Assembly: GCF_039543385.1 (NCBI RefSeq)
Contig: NZ_BAABJQ010000032.1
Location: 37,499 to 101,498 of the forward strand
Reading direction: 5' to 3'
From: Rugosimonospora acidiphila
GTDB taxonomy: Bacteria; Actinomycetota; Actinomycetes; Mycobacteriales; Micromonosporaceae
Length of the DNA: 64,000 bases
In this document: positions 49,265 to 57,462 of the stretch, one piece after another
Position numbering within the stretch: position 1 is the first letter of the stretch
Layout of the letters: every line of letters begins with the position of its first letter
Translations under genes and position numbers: made by a program
The notes under the pieces: generated by a model
Seen by the model: only the letters and a program-made list of their open reading frames with translations
The model's database searches: none
Told to the model about the DNA's origin: nothing

Positions 49265-51172
49265 TCAGGCGACCTTGAAGGACTGGTTGGGGTACCCACC
49301 GTTCCACGGCCACGCATCGATGGCGGCGTTCCAACTCGTGCTGCCGCCGTACACGTCCATGTAGAGCTGGTAGCCGGGGTTGAGAATCCAGGAACTGCCG
49401 CCGGACTCCACGGTGGGGCCGATCTGCCACAGTTGGCCGGGGCCGCCGAGGCAGGGCGCTTGGTACAGGGTGTGGCCGGCGGTGCCGTCCGTGGTGATGC
49501 ACATGTTGCTGTTGTTGTTGGCGATCAGGTAGTCGTCACCGTACGGCTCGAACGTCCAGAACTCGGTAGGAAAGCCCCACTGCGGCCCCTGCGCGAGCTG
49601 GGCTCCGGAGTCGGTGGAGGAGGCCCACACGCCGAGGTCCAGGCTGGGGTTCGAGCCGGGAATGATCCGGCCGCTGAACGTCTTCGCGGACGGCTCGATG
49701 ATCTGCGTCCTCGTACCGGAGCTGCTGGTGTACCGGCTGTCCCCGCTGTACGTGGCGGTGATCGAGTGCAGTCCCTCGGCCAGCGACGTCGTGCTGCAGT
49801 TGGCCTGCCAACTGGAGCCGCCACCGGAGCTGAACAGCACCGCCTCGCAGCCGGGGATCGGGTTGCCGTCGCTGGCGAATTTCACCGTACCGGCGCCGTC
49901 AGTGGGCGAGACCAGAGCCTTGAGGTTCAGCGTGCCGCCGACCCGGGCGCTGCCCGTACTGGACACGGTCAGGGTGGTCGGGGTGGCGATGACCTCCTGG
50001 CCGGTGGCCATGGCGTTGGTGTACTTGGCGTCGCCGCTGTAGATGGCGGTGATGGTGTGGGTCCCTTGCCCCAGCGTCGAGGTGCTGCAGATGGCCTGCC
50101 AGGTGGCACCGCCGCCGGAGCCGAAGCCGACCGAGCCGCAGCCCTGGATGGTGACGCCGTCGCTGAGGAACCGCACGTTACCGCCGCCGTCGGTCGGGTC
50201 GACCAGCGCCTTGAGGTTCACCAGGTCACCCACGTGCGCGGGCGGTAGGGTCAGGGAGATGCTGTTGGGGTTCGGCCCGGTATAGGCCACGCAGCCGTAG
50301 ATGGTGACTTGGCCGCCGGGGCTGCGCGCGGTGTTGAGGTCCCAGGCGTCGGCGTCCTGGGGCGGGTCGTCGCCCTTGTCGCCGCTGGACCAGAAGTACT
50401 CGTAGGGTCGCAGCATCGGGTGGTAGTCCGGGCCGAAGTACTTCTGGCAGTAGCCGTCAAAGGTCTTCGCCGCCTCCAGGTACGCGAAGCTCCCAATGAT
50501 GCTGGTGTCCACACAGTCGGTCGTGACACAGTCCGGCAGGGTGCCCGGCCCCCACATCAGGAACTGCACGTCGCGGAGGATCCTACCGGCCGGGGTGGGG
50601 AAGTAGGTGGTCCCCTCCCCCGGGTTGACCTCGTAGGCGCTGCCACCGTTGGAGCCCGGCCGGTGCACGCAGTAGTTCAGCGGGTAGTACGGGTCGACGT
50701 CGAAGAAGACGGCTCCCGAGTTCAGGTCGCCGTCGATCTTCGTATCGTCGCCGAGGCAGCTGATGATCCTCTTCGAAGTCACGTACAACTCACCGATGCC
50801 GGGGTTGGTTACGTTGAGGCTGGACGTCGGCGCGAACAGCAGGCAGGTGTATACGTAGTCCGCGGTCTCGCCACTGAGCTGCTTCACCTGCGAGTACCCC
50901 GTGTTGAGATCCGGGTAGCGCTTCGTGTAACCGGCGGGGCACTGGATGCTCGGGTCGCGACCGGTAATCACCTTGATGTCGGTGACCACCGTCCCGGCGG
51001 GCGGCTCGCCGTAGTTGTCGACGGGATCCGTGCTGTACGCCGGGTAATACGGGTCCGCGGTGTGCAGTTCAGCGCCGTCGGCGAAGCCGGGGCCTGTGTT
51101 GGCCAGCGCGACGCCGGCGCTGACCGCCAGCACCAGCAGCCAGCCGAGATGGCGGCGGATACGGGAACGCAT
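49265..51172 (-). CDS. Secreted protein with two Ig-like repeats and a ricin-type lectin end
   Basis: A 635-residue exported protein. The signal peptide is RHLGWLLVLAVSAGVALANT. An N-terminal domain of unknown type (about 35-300) is Tyr- and Cys-rich (DPYYPAYSTDP, LPDCVTTDCVDTS). Two Ig-like (Big_3-type) repeats follow, each with VNLKALVDPTDGGGNVRFLS or LNLKALVSPTDGAGTVKFAS and THTITAIYSGDAKYT or LHSITATYSGDSRYT. The C-terminal roughly 125 residues form a ricin-type beta-trefoil with FWTFEPYGDDYLIANNNSN, GQLWQIG and NQSFKVA. It probably binds carbohydrate at the cell surface. ATG 51172 follows AGAGAGGATCG. A long inverted repeat lies just upstream. Confidence 0.75.
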   Translation of the reverse strand: MRSRIRRHLGWLLVLAVSAGVALANTGPGFADGAELHTADPYYPAYSTDPVDNYGEPPAGTVVTDIKVITGRDPSIQCPAGYTKRYPDLNTGYSQVKQLSGETADYVYTCLLFAPTSSLNVTNPGIGELYVTSKRIISCLGDDTKIDGDLNSGAVFFDVDPYYPLNYCVHRPGSNGGSAYEVNPGEGTTYFPTPAGRILRDVQFLMWGPGTLPDCVTTDCVDTSIIGSFAYLEAAKTFDGYCQKYFGPDYHPMLRPYEYFWSSGDKGDDPPQDADAWDLNTARSPGGQVTIYGCVAYTGPNPNSISLTLPPAHVGDLVNLKALVDPTDGGGNVRFLSDGVTIQGCGSVGFGSGGGATWQAICSTSTLGQGTHTITAIYSGDAKYTNAMATGQEVIATPTTLTVSSTGSARVGGTLNLKALVSPTDGAGTVKFASDGNPIPGCEAVLFSSGGGSSWQANCSTTSLAEGLHSITATYSGDSRYTSSSGTRTQIIEPSAKTFSGRIIPGSNPSLDLGVWASSTDSGAQLAQGPQWGFPTEFWTFEPYGDDYLIANNNSNMCITTDGTAGHTLYQAPCLGGPGQLWQIGPTVESGGSSWILNPGYQLYMDVYGGSTSWNAAIDAWPWNGGYPNQSFKVA

Positions 51173-51215
51173 CGGGACGATCCTCTCTTCTGTGGGGGTC
51201 AGCGCCCACAATCTC

Positions 51216-51268
51216 CGTCTGAGGTACCGGACCGGATCAGTCAACCGCCTTATCCGGTACCTCAGACG
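51216..51268. repeat. Perfect 16-bp inverted repeat upstream of the secreted lectin-type gene
   Basis: CGTCTGAGGTACCGGA (51216-51231) and TCCGGTACCTCAGACG (51253-51268) pair exactly across 21 bp. It ends 44 bp upstream of the minus-strand ATG at 51172. A minus-strand TTGACT lies in the spacer. It could be an operator, a leader hairpin, or a terminator of a lost gene. Confidence 0.6.
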
Positions 51269-51540
51269 TGGCGCGCGGAACCCGCCAGGCCAACCCGATG
51301 CTTAGAAGAAAGTCCCGTACCCGACACAGAATCGCGGTCCTAAAGATCCCGCCCGGTCACGGCGTGCCGACGGTCTCGATGCTGCCCGCCTTCGACAACA
51401 TCCGGGACATGCCTTGCCCTGAGCGTGCCCCGGGTCGGCGTGCCGAGACCGGTGAGCGAACCGGGATTGCCTGACGTAGGGGCCCGCCCGGTCGTCCACC
51501 ACCCCCAACGGATCCCGCTCGTCGAGGAAGGCAGCGCCGC
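51269..51540. other. Spacer, no gene seen
   Basis: 272 bp between the inverted repeat and the PEP-mutase-type relic. No recognisable frame is present. Confidence 0.3.
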
Positions 51541-51925
51541 ATGTCCGATACCCCAGCGCGCCCGGAACTGGTCGACGCGTTCCGCGAGCTGCACCTTCCC
51601 GGCCGGCCGCTGCTCATTCCGAACCCCCGGGACATCGGCTCGGCCCGGATGCCCGCCAGCCTGGGGTGCCGATCGCTGGCAACAAACAGCAGCGGCTTCG
51701 CAACCACCCTCGGCCGCCTGGATGGGACCGTCTCGCGCGACGAGGCGCTGCGGCGACTCCGCTGCCCGTCTCAGCCGACCTGGAACGCGGGTTCGCCGAC
51801 GACCCGACGGCATGGCGGCCCTGGTGCGGGACGCGACCGGAGTGGGCCGTCGCCAGCTGCTCGACGAAAGATGCCCCGGGACGGCCCGACGACCCGGTGT
51901 ACGGCCTCCATCCCATCGCTGATCA
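51541..51925 (+). pseudogene. Isocitrate lyase/PEP mutase-family relic
   Basis: From ATG 51541 the frame reads LVDAFRELHLPGRPLLIPNP, SARMPASLGCRSLATNSSGF and TLGRLDGTVSRDEALRRL. Then the match changes frame: LPVSADLERGFADDPTA, with ASCSTKDAPGRPDDPVYGLH further on. These are the N-terminal third and scattered pieces of the PEP mutase/isocitrate lyase-type fold. At least one frameshift and a deletion have removed the barrel. It overlaps tail-to-tail with another relic at 51771-52289. Confidence 0.7.
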
Positions 51926-52289
51926 GGTCGGTCTCGTGCCAGAAGCCGGTGCCGCCGCAGTCGCGCAGGAAGTTGAGCCACCACTGACGGTGCGGCTCGG
52001 AGCGGGCCCACGTCAGGAGCGAAGCGTGGTCCCGCCAGTACTGACGCGCCGAGGTGCATGGGAACAGCAACCAGAGCAGTGACTCATGCAGCAGTAGCCC
52101 GTCGGGCTGGTAGGTCGCGGACTCGCCGATCTGCGGGCGGTGGCCGATCAGCGTCCGCAAACCGTAGAGCCGGTTGACACGTATTCCCAGGTAGATCACC
52201 ACGAGGTCTGGATGGGCGGACAGGTCAACAGTCTGCAAGATGCGCGCCAGCCGCTGTTTAAGCGGTCCTGGTCCTGCTCGACCATCCAT
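51771..52289 (-). pseudogene. DUF4188/monooxygenase-like protein, truncated
   Basis: The frame reads HPDLVVIYLGIRVNRLYGLR, HRPQIGESATYQPDGLLLHE, ARQYWRDHASLLTWARSEPH, WWLNFLRDCGGTGFWHETDL and DGMEAVHRVV. This is the core of the dimeric alpha/beta-barrel family known as DUF4188 or monooxygenase-like. The C-terminus runs into antisense of the PEP-mutase relic and looks replaced, and the N-terminus lacks a clear start and ribosome site. A shortened gene at best. Confidence 0.55.
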
Positions 52290-52606
52290 CCCGGACCGTC
52301 GCGCAGCCTGATGGGGCTCGGCCGCGACCCGTTGACGCAGGACTGGACCGCGTCGAGGTCATCGTCGAGTACAAGCTGCCGATGACAGCAAGCGCGCGCC
52401 GATGTCGTCCTGGCTGGCAGGCATCCCCGGACCGGAATCGACTCCTTCGCATCTGCTGGCGCCGGACTCGACCGGGATTGGTCGCCTGGCCAGAACGACT
52501 GTCTAGGGTGTGTTGCTGAACGCGGTCCCGTTACCGGGTGATTGCCCGCCCGTGGAGGACTCGCCGCTCAGCAGCGGGTCGGTACGCCGCTCGCTTTCGG
52601 GTAGAT
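52290..52606. other. Spacer, no gene seen
   Basis: 317 bp between two minus-strand features. No coding frame or hairpin is convincing. Confidence 0.3.
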
Positions 52607-52891
52607 TCATCTCACCCGCTGGCGTACCAGTGCCCCGCCCACGCCCACCATGAGCACCGCGAGCAGCAGGTAGGTCGGCAGCAGGACCGGGTACGCACCT
52701 TGCAGCCCCCGCGACCAGCCGAGCAGCTCAATGCACAGCAGCGACGCGGCCGGTGCCAGCATGAGCGCCGCCCCGGCGATCGCGGCCCGGGCGCGATCAG
52801 CGACCACACCAGGCAGCCGACGGCCGGGTCTGTCGCGGCGACGTGGCGGCCACCGCACCGCCGCGCAGGCCGATTCGTCAATCTCCACCAT
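52607..52891 (-). CDS. Small two-segment membrane protein, unknown
   Basis: From ATG 52891 a 94-residue protein with two membrane helices, AAIAGAALMLAPAASLLCIE and LLPTYLLLAVLMVGVGGALV, preceded by an Arg-rich cytoplasmic start. No family is recognised. It begins 13 bp after the stop of the amidohydrolase on the same strand, so it probably belongs to the tetR-amidohydrolase operon. The Arg-rich N-terminus weakens confidence in the start. Confidence 0.5.
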   Translation of the reverse strand: MVEIDESACAAVRWPPRRRDRPGRRLPGVVADRARAAIAGAALMLAPAASLLCIELLGWSRGLQGAYPVLLPTYLLLAVLMVGVGGALVRQRVR

Positions 52892-52904
52892 GTTCGGTCT
52901 GGTG

Positions 52905-54206
52905 TCAGCCGGCCTTGGTCGGGTCGAAGCCGTACCGGCGTTCGCGGACGGCCGCCACGACCTTGGCGACCCGGGCGTCGAAGGCGTCAAGTTCTTCTGC
53001 CTCGGACGCGTCGGCGACGAACGCACGTCGGTCACACGGGACACCTGCCCGCCAGATCCGTTCGATGGCTCGGGTCGCGGTGATGTCGGTCAACGGGTCG
53101 CCGGATACGAGGATGAGGTCCGCGCGCTGACCGGGTGCGGTGTGCCCGCGGTCGGCGAGGTTGAACACTCGTGCCGGAGCGGCGGTCGCGGCGGTCAGCG
53201 CCTGAGCGGGCGTCATGCCGCAGCGGCCGAGCAGTTCCAGCTCCCGGTGCAGACTTGCCCCGAACACGGTTCCCGGGTTCGGGGCGTCGGTGCCGGCCAG
53301 GATCGTGACGCCCGCGTCGATCAGGCGGCCGACATTTTCCTCGGCGCGGGAATAGGGCGGCATTCCGTGCCCGCGCCGCGCTGATGTGCCAGAGGTCGAC
53401 CGCCGCACCTGTGCGTCCCCAAGTGTCCCGGCGAGTCGGGGGTCTCCGAGTGCAGCGGTTCCGCCTGGTTCGCCCAGGACGTTTTCGATGGTTGCCAGCG
53501 TCGGGCCGACCGCGATCCTGGCCTCGGCGATCCGCTCGGCGAGGGCTTTGTCCAGTTCGCCGTCCATGGGCACGTGCGCGATGACGTCGATGCCCGCGGA
53601 CACGACCTCGCCCACCCCGGCCGTGGAGTTGATGTGCGCGACGACCACGAGTCCGCGACTATGCGCCGCCTTGGTCAACGCGGTGATCGTGTCCAGGTCC
53701 AGAGACGGCATCGTCCACGGACCCGTCGTGCCCGAGGGGCCGAAGATCTTCAAGTAGTCCGAGCCTTCGGCGACCCGGTCCGCGACGAACCGCTCGGCCT
53801 GTTCCGGGCCGGTCACGGTCGGGAACGAGGCGTACATCATCGAGGGATGCCCGCCCGGGGCAGTGGCGCCGATCCCCGCGGAACGCACGTCGGCCACGTC
53901 CGACCGAGCGCCCGCTTGTTGCTTGGCCACGGCCATCACATCGGCCTGGCTGAACATGTCCAGTGCAGTGGTCACACCGAAGGTGAGCCCCTGCGCCAGA
54001 GCGCCGGGCACCAGGTGGATGTGCGAGTCAATCAGCCCCGGCAGGATGGTGCCGCCCTCCGCGTCGATCACCTCGTCGCCGTCTTGGACAGTGGGACTGG
54101 TGGCGCAGTCGGTGATGATGCCGTCGGCGAACCGGACTGACGTCCAGTCCCGCAGTCGGGTGCCGTCAAAGACCCTCGCGTTGACGATCGCCGTTGCTTT
54201 GGGCAT
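52905..54206 (-). CDS. Amidohydrolase-family protein (imidazolonepropionase/prolidase-like)
   Basis: A 433-residue metal-dependent amidohydrolase. Metal ligands are visible as DSHIHL (about 62-67), the Lys in DYLKIFG, His in VVVAHINS and VIAHVPMD, and Asp in ILAGTDAPNPG. The C-terminal PGQRADLILVSGDPLTDI returns to the small beta domain started by AIVNARVFDGTRL. This fits the group annotated as imidazolonepropionase-like or Xaa-Pro dipeptidase-like. ATG 54206 follows GGAAGGGGCCTC. It is downstream of a tetR gene (72 bp), so it is probably regulated by that protein's ligand. The substrate is unknown. Confidence 0.88.
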   Translation of the reverse strand: MPKATAIVNARVFDGTRLRDWTSVRFADGIITDCATSPTVQDGDEVIDAEGGTILPGLIDSHIHLVPGALAQGLTFGVTTALDMFSQADVMAVAKQQAGARSDVADVRSAGIGATAPGGHPSMMYASFPTVTGPEQAERFVADRVAEGSDYLKIFGPSGTTGPWTMPSLDLDTITALTKAAHSRGLVVVAHINSTAGVGEVVSAGIDVIAHVPMDGELDKALAERIAEARIAVGPTLATIENVLGEPGGTAALGDPRLAGTLGDAQVRRSTSGTSARRGHGMPPYSRAEENVGRLIDAGVTILAGTDAPNPGTVFGASLHRELELLGRCGMTPAQALTAATAAPARVFNLADRGHTAPGQRADLILVSGDPLTDITATRAIERIWRAGVPCDRRAFVADASEAEELDAFDARVAKVVAAVRERRYGFDPTKAG

Positions 54207-54278
54207 GAGGCCCCTTCCGAACGGATGCGGTTGATGGTCAGCGGCGGGACGCTAGAGCGTCACGCAACGTCAGGAGTC

Positions 54279-54893
54279 TCAGCGGCACAGGCTGCGATCG
54301 GCGGTGGTGATCAGTGTTGTCGCGGTCTTCTCGATGGACAGATCCCGGCCGGTGTACAGCAGGTCGAAGCTATCGAAGCTCGTCAGTAGCCATAGCAGGT
54401 CGGCGGCTTGGTCGGCGGTGACGTCGGCACGCAGTGCCTCTTGGTCAGCCAGACGCGCAGCGAGGCGGGCCATTCCGCTCGCCCGGTCTTGTTCCATCCG
54501 CTGGATCGCGCCGCCGACCGCGCTGGCGTCAAGCAGGGCCATCGAGGACAGCGCTCGCAGCACGTCCCGGTGAGCCGCGTACATCTCCACGACCCCGCAG
54601 ATCCCCCCGCGCATGGCTTCGCGTGCGTCGGGGTGAGCCGCAGCCTGCAGCATGCGACCGAACCCGCCGCGCTCCTGCAGATCCGCCCCGATTGCCTCGA
54701 ACAATCCGGCGCGTGAGCCGAAGATCAGGTAGACGGTGGGCCGCGCGACGCGGGCCATATGGGCGATGCCGTCGATGCTGACCGGCTCCGAAGGTGCCTC
54801 ACGCAGCCGCTGGTAGACCGCGTCGAGAATGCGGAGCCGTGTCTCCGCCGCCGCATCCGCCCGCAGGCGCTGCTCGTACTTCCGGGTGGCCAT
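54279..54893 (-). CDS. TetR-family transcriptional regulator
   Basis: A 204-residue TetR repressor. The N-terminal HTH is ETRLRILDAVYQRLREAPSE, then SIDGIAHMARVARPTVYLIF and GSRAGLFEAIGADL (about 17-68). The variable ligand domain follows, ending LIEKT-like with TLITTADRSL. ATG 54893 gives MATRKYEQRLRADAAA; an upstream ATG at 54899 is possible. It leads the operon with the amidohydrolase and diverges from an ABM-like gene. Between them lies the palindrome GTATTC-CA-GAATAC, a fitting operator. Confidence 0.92.
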   Translation of the reverse strand: MATRKYEQRLRADAAAETRLRILDAVYQRLREAPSEPVSIDGIAHMARVARPTVYLIFGSRAGLFEAIGADLQERGGFGRMLQAAAHPDAREAMRGGICGVVEMYAAHRDVLRALSSMALLDASAVGGAIQRMEQDRASGMARLAARLADQEALRADVTADQAADLLWLLTSFDSFDLLYTGRDLSIEKTATTLITTADRSLCR

Positions 54894-54924
54894 GACCATC
54901 ACTCTAGCATTGGATTGACACATC

Positions 54925-54938
54925 GTATTCCAGAATAC
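54925..54938. promoter_or_regulatory. Palindromic operator between tetR and the ABM-like gene
   Basis: GTATTCCAGAATAC is a dyad with 6-bp perfect arms and a 2-bp centre. It lies 31 bp before the tetR ATG and 60 bp before the divergent ABM-like ATG, close to a plus-strand TTGACA (54915-54920). TetR-type autoregulation with control of both directions is likely. Confidence 0.55.
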
Positions 54939-54998
54939 ATGCTGTCATGCGAAAGGCCGCGGGCGTCAGGCCAGCGGCGATCGAGACAAGGGGCCGTG

Positions 54999-55292
54999 AT
55001 GCAGGTGATGATCCGCTGCAAGGTCAGACCCCACGGGGTGGAAGCCGACCTGGAGTTGCTCCAGGAGATGTACGAGGAGATGCGTTCGGTCCAGCCGAAG
55101 GGTCTGCGGTACGCGACGTTCCAGCTCGAAGACAAGGTGACATTCGTGTCCTTCGCCGAGATGGACGAAGGCCCTGAGGTGCTTCAGCAGCTGGAGACCT
55201 TCCAGCGGCTCCGCGCGACCCCCGACGAGCGGTTCGACGAACCTCCCGTGCTCACGATGCTGCACGAAGTCGGCTCCTACGGCTTTCGCTGA
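54999..55292 (+). CDS. ABM-like (dimeric alpha/beta-barrel) small protein
   Basis: A 97-residue protein with the antibiotic-biosynthesis-monooxygenase-like ferredoxin fold: MQVMIRCKVRPHGVEADLEL, the helix LQEMYEEMRSVQPKGLRYAT, the strand FQLEDKVTFVSFAEM and a C-terminal VLTMLHEVGSYGF. Members are cofactor-free monooxygenases or heme-degrading enzymes, or have no known activity. AAGGGG lies upstream of GTG 54996 and ATG 54999. It diverges from the tetR gene, so both probably respond to the same compound as the amidohydrolase. Confidence 0.75.
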   Translation: MQVMIRCKVRPHGVEADLELLQEMYEEMRSVQPKGLRYATFQLEDKVTFVSFAEMDEGPEVLQQLETFQRLRATPDERFDEPPVLTMLHEVGSYGFR

Positions 55293-55294
55293 CG

Positions 55295-55450
55295 CCGCCC
55301 AACCACACCGAGTCGGTGACGGTCACGCCGCTCAGCGCGACGTTGTTGTGGTTGGTGACCGTGATTGTGCCGGAGACCGACCACGTGCTGGGCGATGCCG
55401 CCTTCCCAGTCGATGACACCGTGATGCCTGCGGGAGCGGTTGCATGACGG
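55295..55450 (-). pseudogene. Fragment of an Ig-like/DUF11-type repeat protein
   Basis: The minus strand reads APAGITVSSTGKAASPSTWS and then VSGTITVTNHNNVALSGVTV ending TDSVWLGG. This is one repeat of the actinobacterial surface-adhesin type in which each unit has GTITVTNPNDVALSGVTVTD. No start, signal or further repeats are present. It is a remnant overlapping the 3' side of the ABM-like gene. Confidence 0.6.
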
Positions 55451-55705
55451 CGTCCACAGTGGTCGTGCTGTTGGCCAGCAGCTGACACCTCGCCGCGCGG
55501 CCACCCATCCGGTCCACCACCATCGCCTCGTCCACCAACACTGGACGGACGGCGCGACGTCAGCCGCAGTCACCCTCCGCGATGGCACACCTGCGGACCG
55601 CCGGCACACTCGATGCGCACGAATGTACATATCTGAACTCTCGCGACGACCCCTGCGTGTCAACGACTGTGGATACCTGCCCGCGGTTGTCCGATCGGAG
55701 GAGAA
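55451..55705. other. Spacer before the propeller gene
   Basis: 255 bp with no clear gene. It ends in GGAGGAG (55697-55703), the ribosome site of the propeller gene. The promoter should lie here. Confidence 0.35.
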
Positions 55706-57115
55706 TTGAGCGCAAGGATGATCTCCCAACACAAGCGAGCGGGAAGCGCCACGCTGGTGGGCGCGGCGCTTCTGGCCATGATGACGTTCGTTGCCGGGTC
55801 TCCCGCCATGGCGGCAGCTGGCCCAGCGGTGCCGCAGAGGCCGGCTGACTGGTCGACCTACCACGGCGACAACGAACGCTCTGGTGTGCAAAACGGGCTC
55901 CATCCGGTGAAAACTGCGCTGCGGCAGGTCACGTCGCTGCAGCTCGACGGCGCGGTGTACGCGTCGCCGGTCGTTGTCCACGGCAGACGGATCGTGGCCA
56001 CCGAGAACGACAGCGTCTACGAGTTCGACGGCAACAGGATCGTGTGGCAGAAGCACCTGGGTACCCCGGTGCCGAGGTCGAGCCTGCCCTGCGGAAATAT
56101 CAACCCGTTGGGCATCACCAGTACACCGGCCTACGATCCGGCCACGGACACACTCGTCGTGGTCGCCGAGGTCGCCAACCCGATCCAGCACATCGCATTC
56201 GGCCTCAACCCGGCCACTGGCGCGGTGCGTTGGCAGCGCAATGTCGATGTGCCGGGTGAGACGGGCATCGACCCGGCGGCCATGCAGAACCGCGCCGCCT
56301 TGCTGGTCCTCAAGGGGCAGCTCTATGTTCCCTACGGCGGGCTGGCCGGTGACTGTTCGGCCTACCGCGGCAGTCTCGTCAGGCTCGACCTGCGTGCTCC
56401 CAAAACCGCGCCGTTGGCACACTTCACGGTGCCGACCCCACGGGAGGGCGCCATTTGGCAAGGTGCCTCCGGACCGGTGGTTGAGCCCGGCGGCGACCTG
56501 CTGGTCGGCGTCGGCAATGGCGCGTCCGGCGAGGACGACCCGGACGGCCCGTACGACTTCAGCGACTCCGTCCTGAAGATCGATCCCAAGTCGATGAAAA
56601 TGGTGGACTCCTACTCGCCTGCCACCTGGCTGCAGGACAACGCCGCCGACCTCGACCTGGGCTCGCAGTCACCGGCCGTCGTCGGTGGGCATGTGTTCAT
56701 CGACGGCAAACGAGGGGTCGCGTACGTGCTCAACAGGTCACACCTGGGTGGCATCGGCGGGGAGGTTTCGCAGGCACCGCTGTGCGATTCGTTCGGTGGC
56801 CCGGCCGTGAAGGGCTCGACGGTTTACGTGCCATGCACCGACGGCCTGCGCGCGGTACGGATCAACGGCGACGGCGCCATGACAGTGCTATGGCACGCCG
56901 CGTCCACCATCACCGGTTCACCGGTGATCGGGGCCGGTCGCATCTGGTCCCTCGACACCAAGAACGGCATCCTGTACATGTTGGACCCGGCCACCGGCGC
57001 GAGCCTCGGCTCGGTCAGCGTCGGCGCCGTTAACCGGTTCGCCACTCCGGCCCTCTACGACAATTCGGTGATTGTCGGCACCCTCAGCGGAGTCACCGCC
57101 TTCAGCTGGAAGTGA
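55706..57115 (+). CDS. Secreted PQQ-type (BamB-like) beta-propeller protein
   Basis: A 469-residue exported protein. The signal peptide is SATLVGAALLAMMTFVAGSP, cleaved near AMAAAGP. The rest is a beta-propeller of PQQ-like/BamB-like blades: WSTYHGDNERSGVQ (an opening typical of the group), SVYEFDGNRIVWQKHL, ITSTPAYDPATDTLVVVAEV, GLNPATGAVRWQRNVDVPG and ILYMLDPATGASLGSVSVG. No heme or metal motif marks it as a dehydrogenase, so a binding or scaffold role is likely. The TTG at 55706 is very close to GGAGGAG; ATG 55718 is an alternative start. A perfect hairpin follows. Confidence 0.85.
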   Translation: MSARMISQHKRAGSATLVGAALLAMMTFVAGSPAMAAAGPAVPQRPADWSTYHGDNERSGVQNGLHPVKTALRQVTSLQLDGAVYASPVVVHGRRIVATENDSVYEFDGNRIVWQKHLGTPVPRSSLPCGNINPLGITSTPAYDPATDTLVVVAEVANPIQHIAFGLNPATGAVRWQRNVDVPGETGIDPAAMQNRAALLVLKGQLYVPYGGLAGDCSAYRGSLVRLDLRAPKTAPLAHFTVPTPREGAIWQGASGPVVEPGGDLLVGVGNGASGEDDPDGPYDFSDSVLKIDPKSMKMVDSYSPATWLQDNAADLDLGSQSPAVVGGHVFIDGKRGVAYVLNRSHLGGIGGEVSQAPLCDSFGGPAVKGSTVYVPCTDGLRAVRINGDGAMTVLWHAASTITGSPVIGAGRIWSLDTKNGILYMLDPATGASLGSVSVGAVNRFATPALYDNSVIVGTLSGVTAFSWK

Positions 57116-57150
57116 CCCCGCACGCGGGCAGGTAACCACGTTCGCGGACA

Positions 57151-57194
57151 CGTACCGGTGCGCACGACGCAGATCCATCGTGCGCACCGGTACG
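57151..57194 (+). terminator. Perfect 17-bp stem terminator
   Basis: CGTACCGGTGCGCACGA (57151-57167) and TCGTGCGCACCGGTACG (57178-57194) pair without mismatch over a 10-base loop, 36 bp after the propeller gene stop. The stem is strong enough for a terminator and may also serve the convergent SARP gene. Confidence 0.8.
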
Positions 57195-57462
57195 AACCGC
57201 GCCTGCCCACCAACCCGGTGGGCAGCACATCACCGATGACCGTTGGGCGAGGATGGCGAGTCGAGCTGTTCCAGGCCACGCATTCGACCGCACCCGCACC
57301 TCCCACCTCGCCCGCCTCGAACTGAGCCTCGCCGTCTGACCAACCCGAATGACCACCAGGGTCGCGCAACCGCTGAATGACGATCGGCCCACTCGCGTCC
57401 CACCTGATGCTTGACAGTGGCCGTGTTCGGCCGTTGATCACGACGAGTTGTCGCTCTCGTGA
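57195..57462. other. Spacer with a single copy of the transposon-end-like repeat
   Basis: 268 bp between terminator and SARP stop with no gene. TGATGCTTGACA at 57405-57416 is identical to the dispersed repeat at 29497, with no clear second copy 25 bp away. Confidence 0.45.
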
